Assembly (NCBI GenBank): GCA_003218345.1 | Contig: QHNF01000013.1 | Location: 1-12,043 of the forward strand | Origin: Verrucomicrobiota bacterium | GTDB taxonomy: Bacteria; Verrucomicrobiota; Verrucomicrobiia; Chthoniobacterales; UBA10450 | DNA: 12,043 nt | Reading direction: 5' to 3' | Shown: piece by piece, positions 1 to 6,711 of the stretch | Position numbering within the stretch: position 1 is the stretch's first letter | Layout of the letters: the number at the start of each line of letters is the position of its first letter | Translations under genes and position numbers: made by a program | The notes under the pieces: model-generated | The model's input: the letters and a program-made list of their open reading frames with translations, nothing else | Told to the model about the DNA's origin: nothing | The model's database searches: none

Positions 1-430
1 TTTCTGTATATCCTTTAACGAACTTTTCATAGATGGCTCGCGGCATCATGGCGAGGGATGCTTCCTCGAAGTTCCATGACGTCCCGGCGAAGGCCGGTTG
101 CCAATCATCGCCCGCGACGCGCTGGATATAACTCGCTGCAATCTGCCAGATTTCATATTCCCCATCGACATATGACTTCACAACAGCCTCATATTTATAA
201 AACCAACTGAACCGTTTCACGAAGACCCAGACGTTTTCGTCGTTGCAGCAAAAATAGTGAGGACCATAGGTGTGCATCTGTATTCCACTGGGATGGCAAT
301 GATCGTGAGCGTTGCCGCCGATATGTGACCGCCTCTCCAGGATCAGCACGGAAAATCCGGCGTCCGATAACAGCCGTGCGATCACGCTACCGGTGAGTCC
401 GGAGCCTATTATCAGGTAGTCAGCTTTCAC
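1..430 (-). CDS. glf: UDP-galactopyranose mutase, N-terminal part (cut by window edge)
   Basis: Flavoenzyme that converts UDP-galactopyranose to UDP-galactofuranose in the cytoplasm, the donor for galactofuranose-containing glycans. About 143 N-terminal residues are visible. They show the FAD-binding Rossmann motif LIIGSGLTGS (GxGxxG, G9/G11/G14), an acidic residue ending beta-2 (E32), the family motif HIGGNAHD (36-43), and MHTYGPHYF (52-60), which matches the YGPH region of known mutases. The sequence leaves the window at GYTE, the beginning of the conserved GYTxKQW motif. I chose the GTG start at 428-430 because an in-frame stop (TGA, 443-445) lies just upstream and AAGG precedes it closely. 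It sits 33 nt after the GT2 gene on the same strand, as the last visible gene of the polysaccharide operon. Family assignment is secure; the 3' end is not seen. Confidence 0.93.
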   Translation of the reverse strand, partial: MKADYLIIGSGLTGSVIARLLSDAGFSVLILERRSHIGGNAHDHCHPSGIQMHTYGPHYFCCNDENVWVFVKRFSWFYKYEAVVKSYVDGEYEIWQIAASYIQRVAGDDWQPAFAGTSWNFEEASLAMMPRAIYEKFVKGYTE

Positions 431-463
431 TGCGCCTTGATCTCAAAGAACTCACGTGAAGCA

Positions 464-1375
464 TCACGCGGCAGCTCCCGTTTTGTCGAACAATTGTGAT
501 TCTGATGAGAGCGGCTGGCGCGCGAGCTTCATCCACGCGTAATAAACGCGCCATTCAATCGGAGACCGATGGCGCAGACAGGTTGGAATTCCACGAAATG
601 CTGACCACCACCAGGCCGGTTCCAGAATCGCCCACTTCGGGCCCTTACTGCATGCATACCGAAACTGCCGCCAGATCCGATACAACGCGACGGGGATGAC
701 ATACGGGAACGGGCAGCGCATCAAGACGCTCCAAAGCTCATTGCGTGCGTTCAAAGGGTGCCTGGGTAATCTGCCCCTATTTTGTGGACTTACATGATGA
801 CGAATGCTTAAACGAGGATCGAAACAAACAGAATAACCCGCCGCATAACACTGGAGCGCGTAATCCGGTTCTTCATACGCATGCTCAAAAAAAATCGGAT
901 AACCGCCAAGGCGCAGGTAGATTTCACGGCGCATCGCAGCGGCACAATTTGGATAGGCAGAGACGAGACGCGCGGGCGCCGATGGCAATCTAGCCAGATC
1001 TGTGGTCGTTCCGCCATCGCGGATCTCGGGGAATGTGATCACGGCTGCATCTGCATGTTCTCCGGAGACAAGCTGCAATCTCGGGAAGAAATCTCGATCG
1101 AGTGGGTAACTATCGTCATCGAGACTAAGAACGATGTCGCCAGAAGCGGTGCGCAGCAAGCGGTCACGAGAAAAGACCGACCCGCGCGGGGAATCGTTTT
1201 CTAACAATATGCAACCGGGAAAGTCTTGCCGCACCATCTTGCTTGTTCCATCCGTACAACCGTCGGCGCAGATGAGAATTTCATCGGCTGCCGGCTCAAG
1301 TTCGAATAATTTCCCAAGCGTTCGCCGCAACTCTTCGCGCCTGTTGCGCGTGGTAATCATGATCGAAGTTTTCAT
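464..1375 (-). CDS. GT2-family glycosyltransferase
   Basis: Inverting GT-A glycosyltransferase of 303 residues that adds one sugar to a growing lipid-linked oligosaccharide at the cytoplasmic membrane face. Visible features are the N-terminal strand SIMITTRNR (4-12), the nucleotide-binding region ILICADGCTDGT (33-44), the metal-binding LSLDDDSYP (83-91) with the DDD triad at 86-88, the acceptor-side motif HAYEEPDYALQ (165-175) with the likely catalytic acids E168/E169, and NARNELW (208-214), common in rhamnosyl- and galactofuranosyl-type GT2 enzymes. The C-terminus is aromatic and basic and may lie on the membrane. The start codon overlaps the GT4 stop by ATGA, indicating translational coupling. 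Position before glf makes a galactofuranosyl or rhamnosyl donor possible, but donor and acceptor cannot be read from sequence. Confidence 0.92.
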   Translation of the reverse strand: MKTSIMITTRNRREELRRTLGKLFELEPAADEILICADGCTDGTSKMVRQDFPGCILLENDSPRGSVFSRDRLLRTASGDIVLSLDDDSYPLDRDFFPRLQLVSGEHADAAVITFPEIRDGGTTTDLARLPSAPARLVSAYPNCAAAMRREIYLRLGGYPIFFEHAYEEPDYALQCYAAGYSVCFDPRLSIRHHVSPQNRGRLPRHPLNARNELWSVLMRCPFPYVIPVALYRIWRQFRYACSKGPKWAILEPAWWWSAFRGIPTCLRHRSPIEWRVYYAWMKLARQPLSSESQLFDKTGAAA

Positions 1376-2616
1376 TTGCCTACTGAGTCATTTTCACCCG
1401 CGGCGAATGATTTGAGCGCGGAAACTAGACGCTCGCCATAGCATTCCCATGTAAAATCCCGTGCCCGCTCGCGCGACGCGCGAGCCATCCGGTCGCGCTT
1501 TTCTCGATCTTCAATGATCTCAACAATTGCATTCGCGAGTACTTCAGGATCGCGCGCCCGAACAATTCTGCCCTCGATCCCGTCACGCACGACCCCCCGT
1601 GCCTCCGGCGTCGTCACAACCGGAACTCCGCAGGCGAGCGCTTCGTAATTTACCTCGGGTCCGGTTTCCGCCAGCGACGGCATCACAAACAGATCAGCCG
1701 CAGCGAATTCGCGCGCCATTTCCCCGCGCGGAATTCGCCCAAGAAATGTTAGGTATCGGCACTGCTTCTGGTTTGCAACGGAGTGTTGCACATCGCCCGC
1801 GACTCGGAATTCATAATGCAGTCCTCGCGCCGCCAGTTTTTCCGCTGCCATTGCGAAGTAATGAATACCCTTGCGCAGTTCCGCTGTGCCGGCAAAGAGT
1901 ACCCGGCCACGCACCGGTTCATTGCACACTGACAGCAATTCGGGATTGATGCCATACGGGACAATTGCAGTACGTTCCTGCGTGAATCCAAAATTTTGGA
2001 CCAAATCGTCGCGCGCTGTTTTCGATGGGCAGATCGCGAAATCGGTAAGTGCGAGCAGGGCGTTTTCACCGCCACGCTCTCGACGGATCGCCGCGAAATC
2101 GGGTGTATCCGGTTCCCAGTCCGGAAAATTTTTCCGCTCCTGAGCCACGATGCGCTCTGTGCTCAGGGGAATATAAATTTCAGTGACGACGGTGAGACCG
2201 CGCTGTTTTCCCGCGGCAAAGAGCGGACTGCATTCGCCCAGCATGGAGTACATGTGCGTAGCCTCGCCAAAGCCGCATCGTGTCATAGCGCGACCTAGCG
2301 CGCTCGAAAAGCGCATCGACTCGCGAAAATCTGCGGCAGGGCCGCGCCTGTTCGCGAAGCGACGCAAGACGTGACCAAGACTCAAACCGGGGAAGGTTGT
2401 TGTCTTCGCGCGAATGTTCGGCGGCAAACGGCGTTCCGCTAATCGTGGCGCGGGGTTATCTGGGAACGGCAACATTGCCCCGGTGGAAAGCACTTTTCCA
2501 AGGTCGAGATCCCCAGTGATGTCGGTGTAGAAACGTTCCAGCATTCCGGCTTTTTCAAGAATTGCTGGGACGGCGTAACCTCGCCGCGCGCCAATCTGAG
2601 CGACGATAAACTTCAT
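1372..2616 (-). CDS. GT4-family glycosyltransferase
   Basis: Retaining GT-B glycosyltransferase of 414 residues, about the normal length for family GT4, acting in the cytoplasm on a lipid-linked saccharide. The N-terminal domain (1 to about 215) is divergent. The C-terminal donor domain is clear: IVPYGIN (218-224), RVLFAGTAELRKGIHY (238-253), YEFRVAGDV (268-276), LTFLGRIPRGEM (289-300), and VMPSLAETGPEVNYEALACGVP (311-332). The last contains the conserved E-x7-E pair (E317 and E325) that positions the nucleotide sugar. It overlaps the flippase stop by ATGA (2613-2616) and the GT2 start by ATGA (1372-1375), so the three genes are tightly coupled. No good Shine-Dalgarno precedes its ATG, consistent with coupled initiation. 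Sugar specificity cannot be inferred. Confidence 0.93.
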   Translation of the reverse strand: MKFIVAQIGARRGYAVPAILEKAGMLERFYTDITGDLDLGKVLSTGAMLPFPDNPAPRLAERRLPPNIRAKTTTFPGLSLGHVLRRFANRRGPAADFRESMRFSSALGRAMTRCGFGEATHMYSMLGECSPLFAAGKQRGLTVVTEIYIPLSTERIVAQERKNFPDWEPDTPDFAAIRRERGGENALLALTDFAICPSKTARDDLVQNFGFTQERTAIVPYGINPELLSVCNEPVRGRVLFAGTAELRKGIHYFAMAAEKLAARGLHYEFRVAGDVQHSVANQKQCRYLTFLGRIPRGEMAREFAAADLFVMPSLAETGPEVNYEALACGVPVVTTPEARGVVRDGIEGRIVRARDPEVLANAIVEIIEDREKRDRMARASRERARDFTWECYGERLVSALKSFAAGENDSVGK

Positions 2617-4001
2617 GAACGGCCGAGAGAGCCACTAATTACCAGCCACGCCCGATTTCTCAGTTCCACAAGATCATGGACCCGTGGTAGCAATGTGTTC
2701 AACAACGCGCGATGAAAATGCCAACGGGCGGCGAACATCATCACCGCTAACACGATGCCCTGCGACCCAATCATGGCGAAGACCACACCAAGAATGCCAA
2801 ACACCGGCGCAAGTAACCAGCCAACCGCAATCATCACCAGCAGGCCTGCCGCTCTGGCTTCCAGTCCAATGAAAGCGCGTCCTTGTCCCCGCATCGATTC
2901 CTCCAGAATCGTCGCCTGTCCCGCCAATGCAACGGCGGGAATCAGGAGAATAGCCGGCCAGATCGCGGGCCCGAAGGCCGTCCCATATAATAGCGGTAAC
3001 ATCATCGGAATGATGATCGCGACAGCAAGCCCGGCAAGCAGCCACGTCCAGGCAGTGAACCGAAACATTCGCGCGACCCGATCAAAACCTTCGCGATCTT
3101 CTGCCTGAGTGGACAGGCCGAAGCTCACTGTCCCTGCCGCGCCCGCAAGGCTGTTCACGACAGAGGCCGCAGTCAGAGCGACGGCATAAAAGCCAAGTTG
3201 CATTGTGCCCAGCAGATAAAGCAGCAGCGCCTTGTCGGCGAATTGAGCAAAGGCACCGAGCAATCCGGCCACACCGTACGGGAACGCCTCGCGAAGAACG
3301 GCACTCACGGGTTCCATTGGACCCGGAAGAGGCGCGCGTTGCACCGCCAAGCACACGCGAGCGAAAGCGACTACGCCGTTTGAGATAAGCAAACCTATGA
3401 CGAACCAGCTGACGTTGCGAACTCCCGCAAACCACAAGACGAGGACAAACAACAGGTAAACAGGATTCACTATTAGTCGTGTCCAGTTCATCTGGGCAAA
3501 CCAACCAGCCCCCTGATCGATCGCGATCATCGCCAGCGAGACTTGATTGAAGATGATGAACGGAACGAAAACGTAGGCGGCGTTCCGGACGACTGTATCA
3601 TTGCCCGGCAGAAGCCACGGAATTGCTGCAGCGCAAAGCACCGCGGCGACAGTCCCGGTCATCGGCGTGAGTAACAAGCCGGTCCGGATCACTCGCGCGA
3701 GATCGTGGGCGCGTCCGGCGCGGCGAGCCAGCGCAACACTAATACCCATCCCACCCATAGCCGCGAACAATCCAGGCCAAAGAATGGCGGCGGCGAACTG
3801 ACCGCGTCCCACAGGACCTAGCAACCGCGCAACCAGAATTCCCTGAACCACCGTGCACGCCTGGATGACAACATTGGTGATCAGCGTAGAAGCGAATTCC
3901 CGTGAGCCAATGGGGCGTATTTGAGGGGGGCTTGCGACGCCACCTGCAACAGCGTCGCCCTTTGGGACGGCTTCGATGTTAGCGTCAGGGTAGGAATTCA
4001 T
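2613..4001 (-). CDS. Wzx-like polysaccharide/oligosaccharide flippase
   Basis: Integral membrane protein of 462 residues, predicted to move the undecaprenyl-linked oligosaccharide across the inner membrane (MOP superfamily: Wzx, MATE and MurJ relatives). After a polar N-terminus (1-35) the chain is almost entirely hydrophobic helices, enough for 12-14 spans. Early in it is ARLLGPVGRGQFA (58-70), the ARLLGPxGxGxFA signature shared by Wzx-like transporters, followed by GGMGISVALAR (83-93). It lies between the secreted protein gene (84-nt spacer) and the GT4 gene (4-nt overlap). That is the expected setting for a Wzx in a Wzx/Wzy-type locus. No Wzy polymerase is visible here. No strong ribosome binding site precedes the ATG; the spacer instead carries a short hairpin and a heptad repeat. 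Substrate specificity is not predictable. Confidence 0.9.
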   Translation of the reverse strand: MNSYPDANIEAVPKGDAVAGGVASPPQIRPIGSREFASTLITNVVIQACTVVQGILVARLLGPVGRGQFAAAILWPGLFAAMGGMGISVALARRAGRAHDLARVIRTGLLLTPMTGTVAAVLCAAAIPWLLPGNDTVVRNAAYVFVPFIIFNQVSLAMIAIDQGAGWFAQMNWTRLIVNPVYLLFVLVLWFAGVRNVSWFVIGLLISNGVVAFARVCLAVQRAPLPGPMEPVSAVLREAFPYGVAGLLGAFAQFADKALLLYLLGTMQLGFYAVALTAASVVNSLAGAAGTVSFGLSTQAEDREGFDRVARMFRFTAWTWLLAGLAVAIIIPMMLPLLYGTAFGPAIWPAILLIPAVALAGQATILEESMRGQGRAFIGLEARAAGLLVMIAVGWLLAPVFGILGVVFAMIGSQGIVLAVMMFAARWHFHRALLNTLLPRVHDLVELRNRAWLVISGSLGRS

Positions 4002-4017
4002 CGCGGGCCATATGATA

Positions 4018-4050
4018 CCCCGGTAGGAAGAGACTCTGTCGAGTCGACGA
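4018..4050. repeat. Short palindromic element in the flippase leader
   Basis: The 84-nt spacer between two operon genes contains GACTC-TGTC-GAGTC (4032-4045), a perfect 5-bp inverted repeat with a 4-nt loop, followed by the palindrome GTCGAC (4043-4048). It is not followed by a T-run in the direction of transcription, so a terminator is unlikely. It looks like one copy of a dispersed palindromic element, or an RNA processing or attenuation hairpin. Only one copy is present in this window. Confidence 0.4.
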
Positions 4051-4060
4051 ATAAAAGCGG

Positions 4061-4088
4061 TTCAATTCTGATCTCTGTTTTCTGATTA
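4061..4088. repeat. Heptad repeat array at the 3' end of the secreted-protein gene
   Basis: Four units in 7-nt register: TTCAATT, CTGATCT, CTGTTTT, CTGATTA. On the minus strand the last unit contains the TAA stop codon (4086-4088) of the 563-residue secreted protein, so the array begins exactly at the gene end. It belongs to the set of 7-nt-period arrays scattered over the window. Confidence 0.6.
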
Positions 4089-5777
4089 CCGCGTCGCTTC
4101 TTCGTAGAGCTCTTTGATTTTCGTAGCGCCAGCGTTCTTATACCAGCAATTGAACAGGAGGATGTCGCCACTTCGGACGGCATTGAGTAGAGCAGTGTGA
4201 TCCTCAGGCCGATCACCATCAGGCGCCATCAGCACGCTGAATGCCTTCGGGTAAACCATTCGTGCGCCGGCTGGCGTCGAAGTCACCTTGTGATGCACGT
4301 AGGAGTTAAATGGTGCCGCGTAAGCAAAGTAACGCATCGATTCGTTTTCAGGAATTAGCAGGACATCGGGATACGCTTCCGCGACGGCCTTGAAAACGTT
4401 TGGACTAAGAGGACGACCTACCGTGGCCGTTGAATCCACATAAAAGAGCGTGCAGCCCCAGCGCTGTTTTGCGTACGCGATTTTATCTTTAAGAACCTGG
4501 GCCGCGTGCTCGTCATCGGCGGCTTGTTGGACTGGCTTGCCATGTACCATCACGATCTGTTGCGGACGAATGCACACACCTACGCTTAATCCTGGGGCAT
4601 GGAACTTTTTGAAATATTCGTCAATTGCGCTAGTTCGTCCATTCCCATCAAACTCCATTTCCGGTGCCAAAGTCGACGTCAGGCGAGGGTCACCGTAATA
4701 GCAGGATTCGAGAAACTCCTCTCCTTCCGGGTCCCAGATGATCATTCCCTGGGCATTAGCCTCCTGCAACATTTTGACGCTGCTATCGGCCAGTCTGAGC
4801 AACGCTTCGCGAAAAACGCTCTTGCCTCGCCCAGTTGTGATGTCGATCTTGCCCGAGTTCAGAATCCACCGGCGTGGATTGGTTGCTACGTTGATTCCCG
4901 AGCTGGCCAGGAAGATCGCGCCGATTGGACGACGGTCGGTCCAGTTTATTCGAAACGGATACTTCTCTGCATAGCGCCTCACAAGGTCGTCCGATAAATC
5001 TTGCACGCGCGAACCTGCTGGCCCAAAGCGCAGAGAAACATTGAAGGTTTTAGTGTCGCCCGGCTTTATATCGCGACAATTGACAATGAATGGATAGCTG
5101 GTTTGAGCCGACGGATTTGTCGTATATGGCACACTAACGGAGCACTCAAAATCATCGCTGCAAAAGTTGAGCGCGCCTGCGCCGAAATCGATAAGGACAA
5201 TTGGGGCCACAAACTGTGGGTCGGCGATGGATGGATACTGGTATAGCGGATGCAGAGCTCCTGTGAAGCCGAAGCCGAACATACCAGCTTCCAGCGTGCC
5301 GCCCGTCGGAGGGCTCGAAAAGTTCAGTTCCATTAAGCGAAGCGAGAGCTCATCAATACGTTCTCTGCCGGTGTTCAAAACCCGAACTCGCAGTATCAAC
5401 TTTTCGTCTTGTTTGCCATACGTGCAGGACACACGGCCCCAGGGATAACTCAGATCGATTGTGTCGCTCTGCTTATTCCGCTCCGCTGCCGACGATGGCG
5501 AACCGGTAAGAAGCGCATCAAGCACCGAGCGAAAAACAGATTTCCACGGCTGCAACTCTCCACTTTGGGCAGAACTTAGAAGCGATTGCCCGTTAAATAC
5601 GAGGGAATTGAGGCCCCGGTTTCCAATCGAGAAATTCAAACCTTGTCTTGGGGAAGAAGATGGATGTGCTGTCCTCGTCTGGGTATCTTGTGCTTGCGCA
5701 TTCGCTCGGCTTGTGACGGAGAAAATACCCAGCGCAAAAAGCATGCAAAAAGAGCGACGACACTTCTCACGTCTCAC
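4086..5777 (-). CDS. Secreted two-domain protein, possible glycoside hydrolase
   Basis: Exported protein of 563 residues; I do not recognise a named family. Residues 1-27 form a signal peptide (basic start, hydrophobic CMLFALGIFSV, ANA cleavage site at 25-27). Residues about 45-255 are beta-rich, resembling the N-terminal beta-sandwich of many glycosidases. Residues about 283-563 alternate strands and helices like a TIM barrel, with acidic strand ends: MIIWDPEGEEF (345-355), LFYVDST (444-450, D448) and LLIPENES (473-480, E477/E479). These are candidate active-site carboxylates, by inference. The location inside a polysaccharide operon suggests trimming, editing or release of the polymer in the periplasm or outside the cell. 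The GTG start is chosen because GAGAGGTGA lies 5' with its AGG core six nt before it; an ATG at codon 12 would shorten the signal peptide. Both gene ends lie in heptad repeats. Confidence 0.72.
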   Translation of the reverse strand: MRREKCRRSFCMLFALGIFSVTSRANAQAQDTQTRTAHPSSSPRQGLNFSIGNRGLNSLVFNGQSLLSSAQSGELQPWKSVFRSVLDALLTGSPSSAAERNKQSDTIDLSYPWGRVSCTYGKQDEKLILRVRVLNTGRERIDELSLRLMELNFSSPPTGGTLEAGMFGFGFTGALHPLYQYPSIADPQFVAPIVLIDFGAGALNFCSDDFECSVSVPYTTNPSAQTSYPFIVNCRDIKPGDTKTFNVSLRFGPAGSRVQDLSDDLVRRYAEKYPFRINWTDRRPIGAIFLASSGINVATNPRRWILNSGKIDITTGRGKSVFREALLRLADSSVKMLQEANAQGMIIWDPEGEEFLESCYYGDPRLTSTLAPEMEFDGNGRTSAIDEYFKKFHAPGLSVGVCIRPQQIVMVHGKPVQQAADDEHAAQVLKDKIAYAKQRWGCTLFYVDSTATVGRPLSPNVFKAVAEAYPDVLLIPENESMRYFAYAAPFNSYVHHKVTSTPAGARMVYPKAFSVLMAPDGDRPEDHTALLNAVRSGDILLFNCWYKNAGATKIKELYEEATR

Positions 5778-5795
5778 TTCTCACCTCTCACTTCT
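5761..5795. repeat. Heptad repeat array forming a gene junction
   Basis: Five near-perfect 7-nt units: CACTTCT, CACGTCT, CACTTCT, CACCTCT, CACTTCT (minus strand GTGAGAA-like). The array contains the TGA stop of the GT26 gene (5788-5790), the likely Shine-Dalgarno of the next gene and its GTG start (5775-5777). It continues into the first codons of the secreted protein. Confidence 0.85.
5781..5789 (-). promoter_or_regulatory. Ribosome binding site supplied by the heptad array
   Basis: Minus-strand GAGAGGTGA is close to the ideal anti-16S complement. Its AGG core (5784-5786) lies six nt before the GTG at 5775-5777, which decides the start of the secreted protein. The site overlaps the stop codon of the upstream GT26 gene, allowing translational coupling. 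Confidence 0.55.
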
Positions 5796-6534
5796 TCATC
5801 GGCGGCAAATTTTCGCCGTATTTCCAAATCAGCGAGGGAAGTTCGAGAGCCCCCGTGAGGCGGGGAATGAAGATGCGCGGCTGCGCAAGCAATCGCCAGA
5901 GCCAGCCGAGATAAAACCGGTCGACCCAATCGGGAATTGCAACCTGATCGCCCGTAATAAACCCGAGCGCGGCGCCGGTACAATGGATCGCCGGCCGATA
6001 AGACAACTTTTCACGTAGATAATATCCGAGCTTTTCCTGTGGCCCAGCGCCGATCGCAATCACCACGTGCGCCGGGCGACGTTGTTCAACGAGCGTAAGA
6101 AAATGTCGATCTTCGATTTCCAATCCGTAGTGCGGCGCGATATGGCACTGGTCGATCTTGACCTCAAATCCTTCATGGTGCGACCAAGCGAACAGTTTTT
6201 GCTGCGCGCGTTCGGTTGGCAGCACCCAGAAAACTTCTGCGCCCCCCTCGCGTTTCAGATTTCCGAGTAGGTGTTTTAGATATTTGAGGCCGGAAATGCG
6301 ATGGACTTTTCCACGCTGCAACAAACGACACACGACAACCATCAATCCGCTGTCAGCAATCGCAAGGTCGGCCGCCAGGACTGCCCGCCGATAGGCCTGA
6401 TCTCGCCGCAGCCGCACAAAACAGGTTCCGGATGGGGCCACCAATAAACCGCCATGGCGGAGCATTACGGAGACCGCTTCATCAACATCGCCGTTGAAGA
6501 ACGTGATCCCCAGAATCTGCCGGGTGGAAATCAT
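5788..6534 (-). CDS. WecG/TagA/CpsF-family (GT26) glycosyltransferase
   Basis: Membrane-associated glycosyltransferase of 248 residues, the usual length for family GT26. Members transfer the second sugar (for example ManNAc or ManNAcA) onto undecaprenyl-diphosphate-linked amino sugar. Visible elements are TFFNGDVDEAV (11-21) at the N-terminus; the core SGTCFVRLRRD (35-45) and LAADLAIADSGL (53-64), with D61 at the place of the family's proposed catalytic base; the HRISGLKYL segment (78-86); the strand HVVIAIGAGPQEK (156-168); and CTGAALGFITGD (185-196). The C-terminal basic and aromatic appendage, DRFYLGWLWRLLAQPRIF (205-222), mediates membrane contact in this family. The usual DGxG is DSGL here. 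It is the first gene of the minus-strand operon, divergent from the exosortase. No clear ribosome binding site precedes the ATG. Confidence 0.9.
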   Translation of the reverse strand: MISTRQILGITFFNGDVDEAVSVMLRHGGLLVAPSGTCFVRLRRDQAYRRAVLAADLAIADSGLMVVVCRLLQRGKVHRISGLKYLKHLLGNLKREGGAEVFWVLPTERAQQKLFAWSHHEGFEVKIDQCHIAPHYGLEIEDRHFLTLVEQRRPAHVVIAIGAGPQEKLGYYLREKLSYRPAIHCTGAALGFITGDQVAIPDWVDRFYLGWLWRLLAQPRIFIPRLTGALELPSLIWKYGENLPPMKK

Positions 6535-6711
6535 TGAAACAAATATCGAACATCCGACATCGAACGCCGAATATCGAACAGAAAGGATGAGTCACGATGC
6601 AAGATGCGAGCCGCGTTCTCTCTCAAGTAAGATTAACAACTTTTGCACAAAGATTCCCAATTCGCTTTGCGCCTAAATTTGGTAAGATGTCGATCCGTGC
6701 AAAATCTGGCA
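6535..6711. promoter_or_regulatory. Divergent intergenic region between EPS operon and exosortase
   Basis: About 177 bases separate the two divergent first genes, so promoters for both should lie here. I see no convincing -35/-10 pair on either strand and no sigma-54-type -24/-12 element. The left part is occupied by a heptad array. The exosortase reading frame is open leftward to a TTG at 6643, so part of this region could be coding if that start is used. Confidence 0.4.
6543..6584. repeat. Heptad repeat array upstream of the GT26 gene
   Basis: Six units in 7-nt register: ATATCGA, ACATCCG, ACATCGA, ACGCCGA, ATATCGA, ACAGAAA. The array begins eight bases upstream of the GT26 ATG and would lie in the 5' leader of the whole minus-strand operon. 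Confidence 0.75.

Noticed and set aside
5761..5795. Tandem repeats as a CRISPR array or minisatellite
   Set aside because: The units are only 7 nt with no spacers of CRISPR length and no cas genes nearby.
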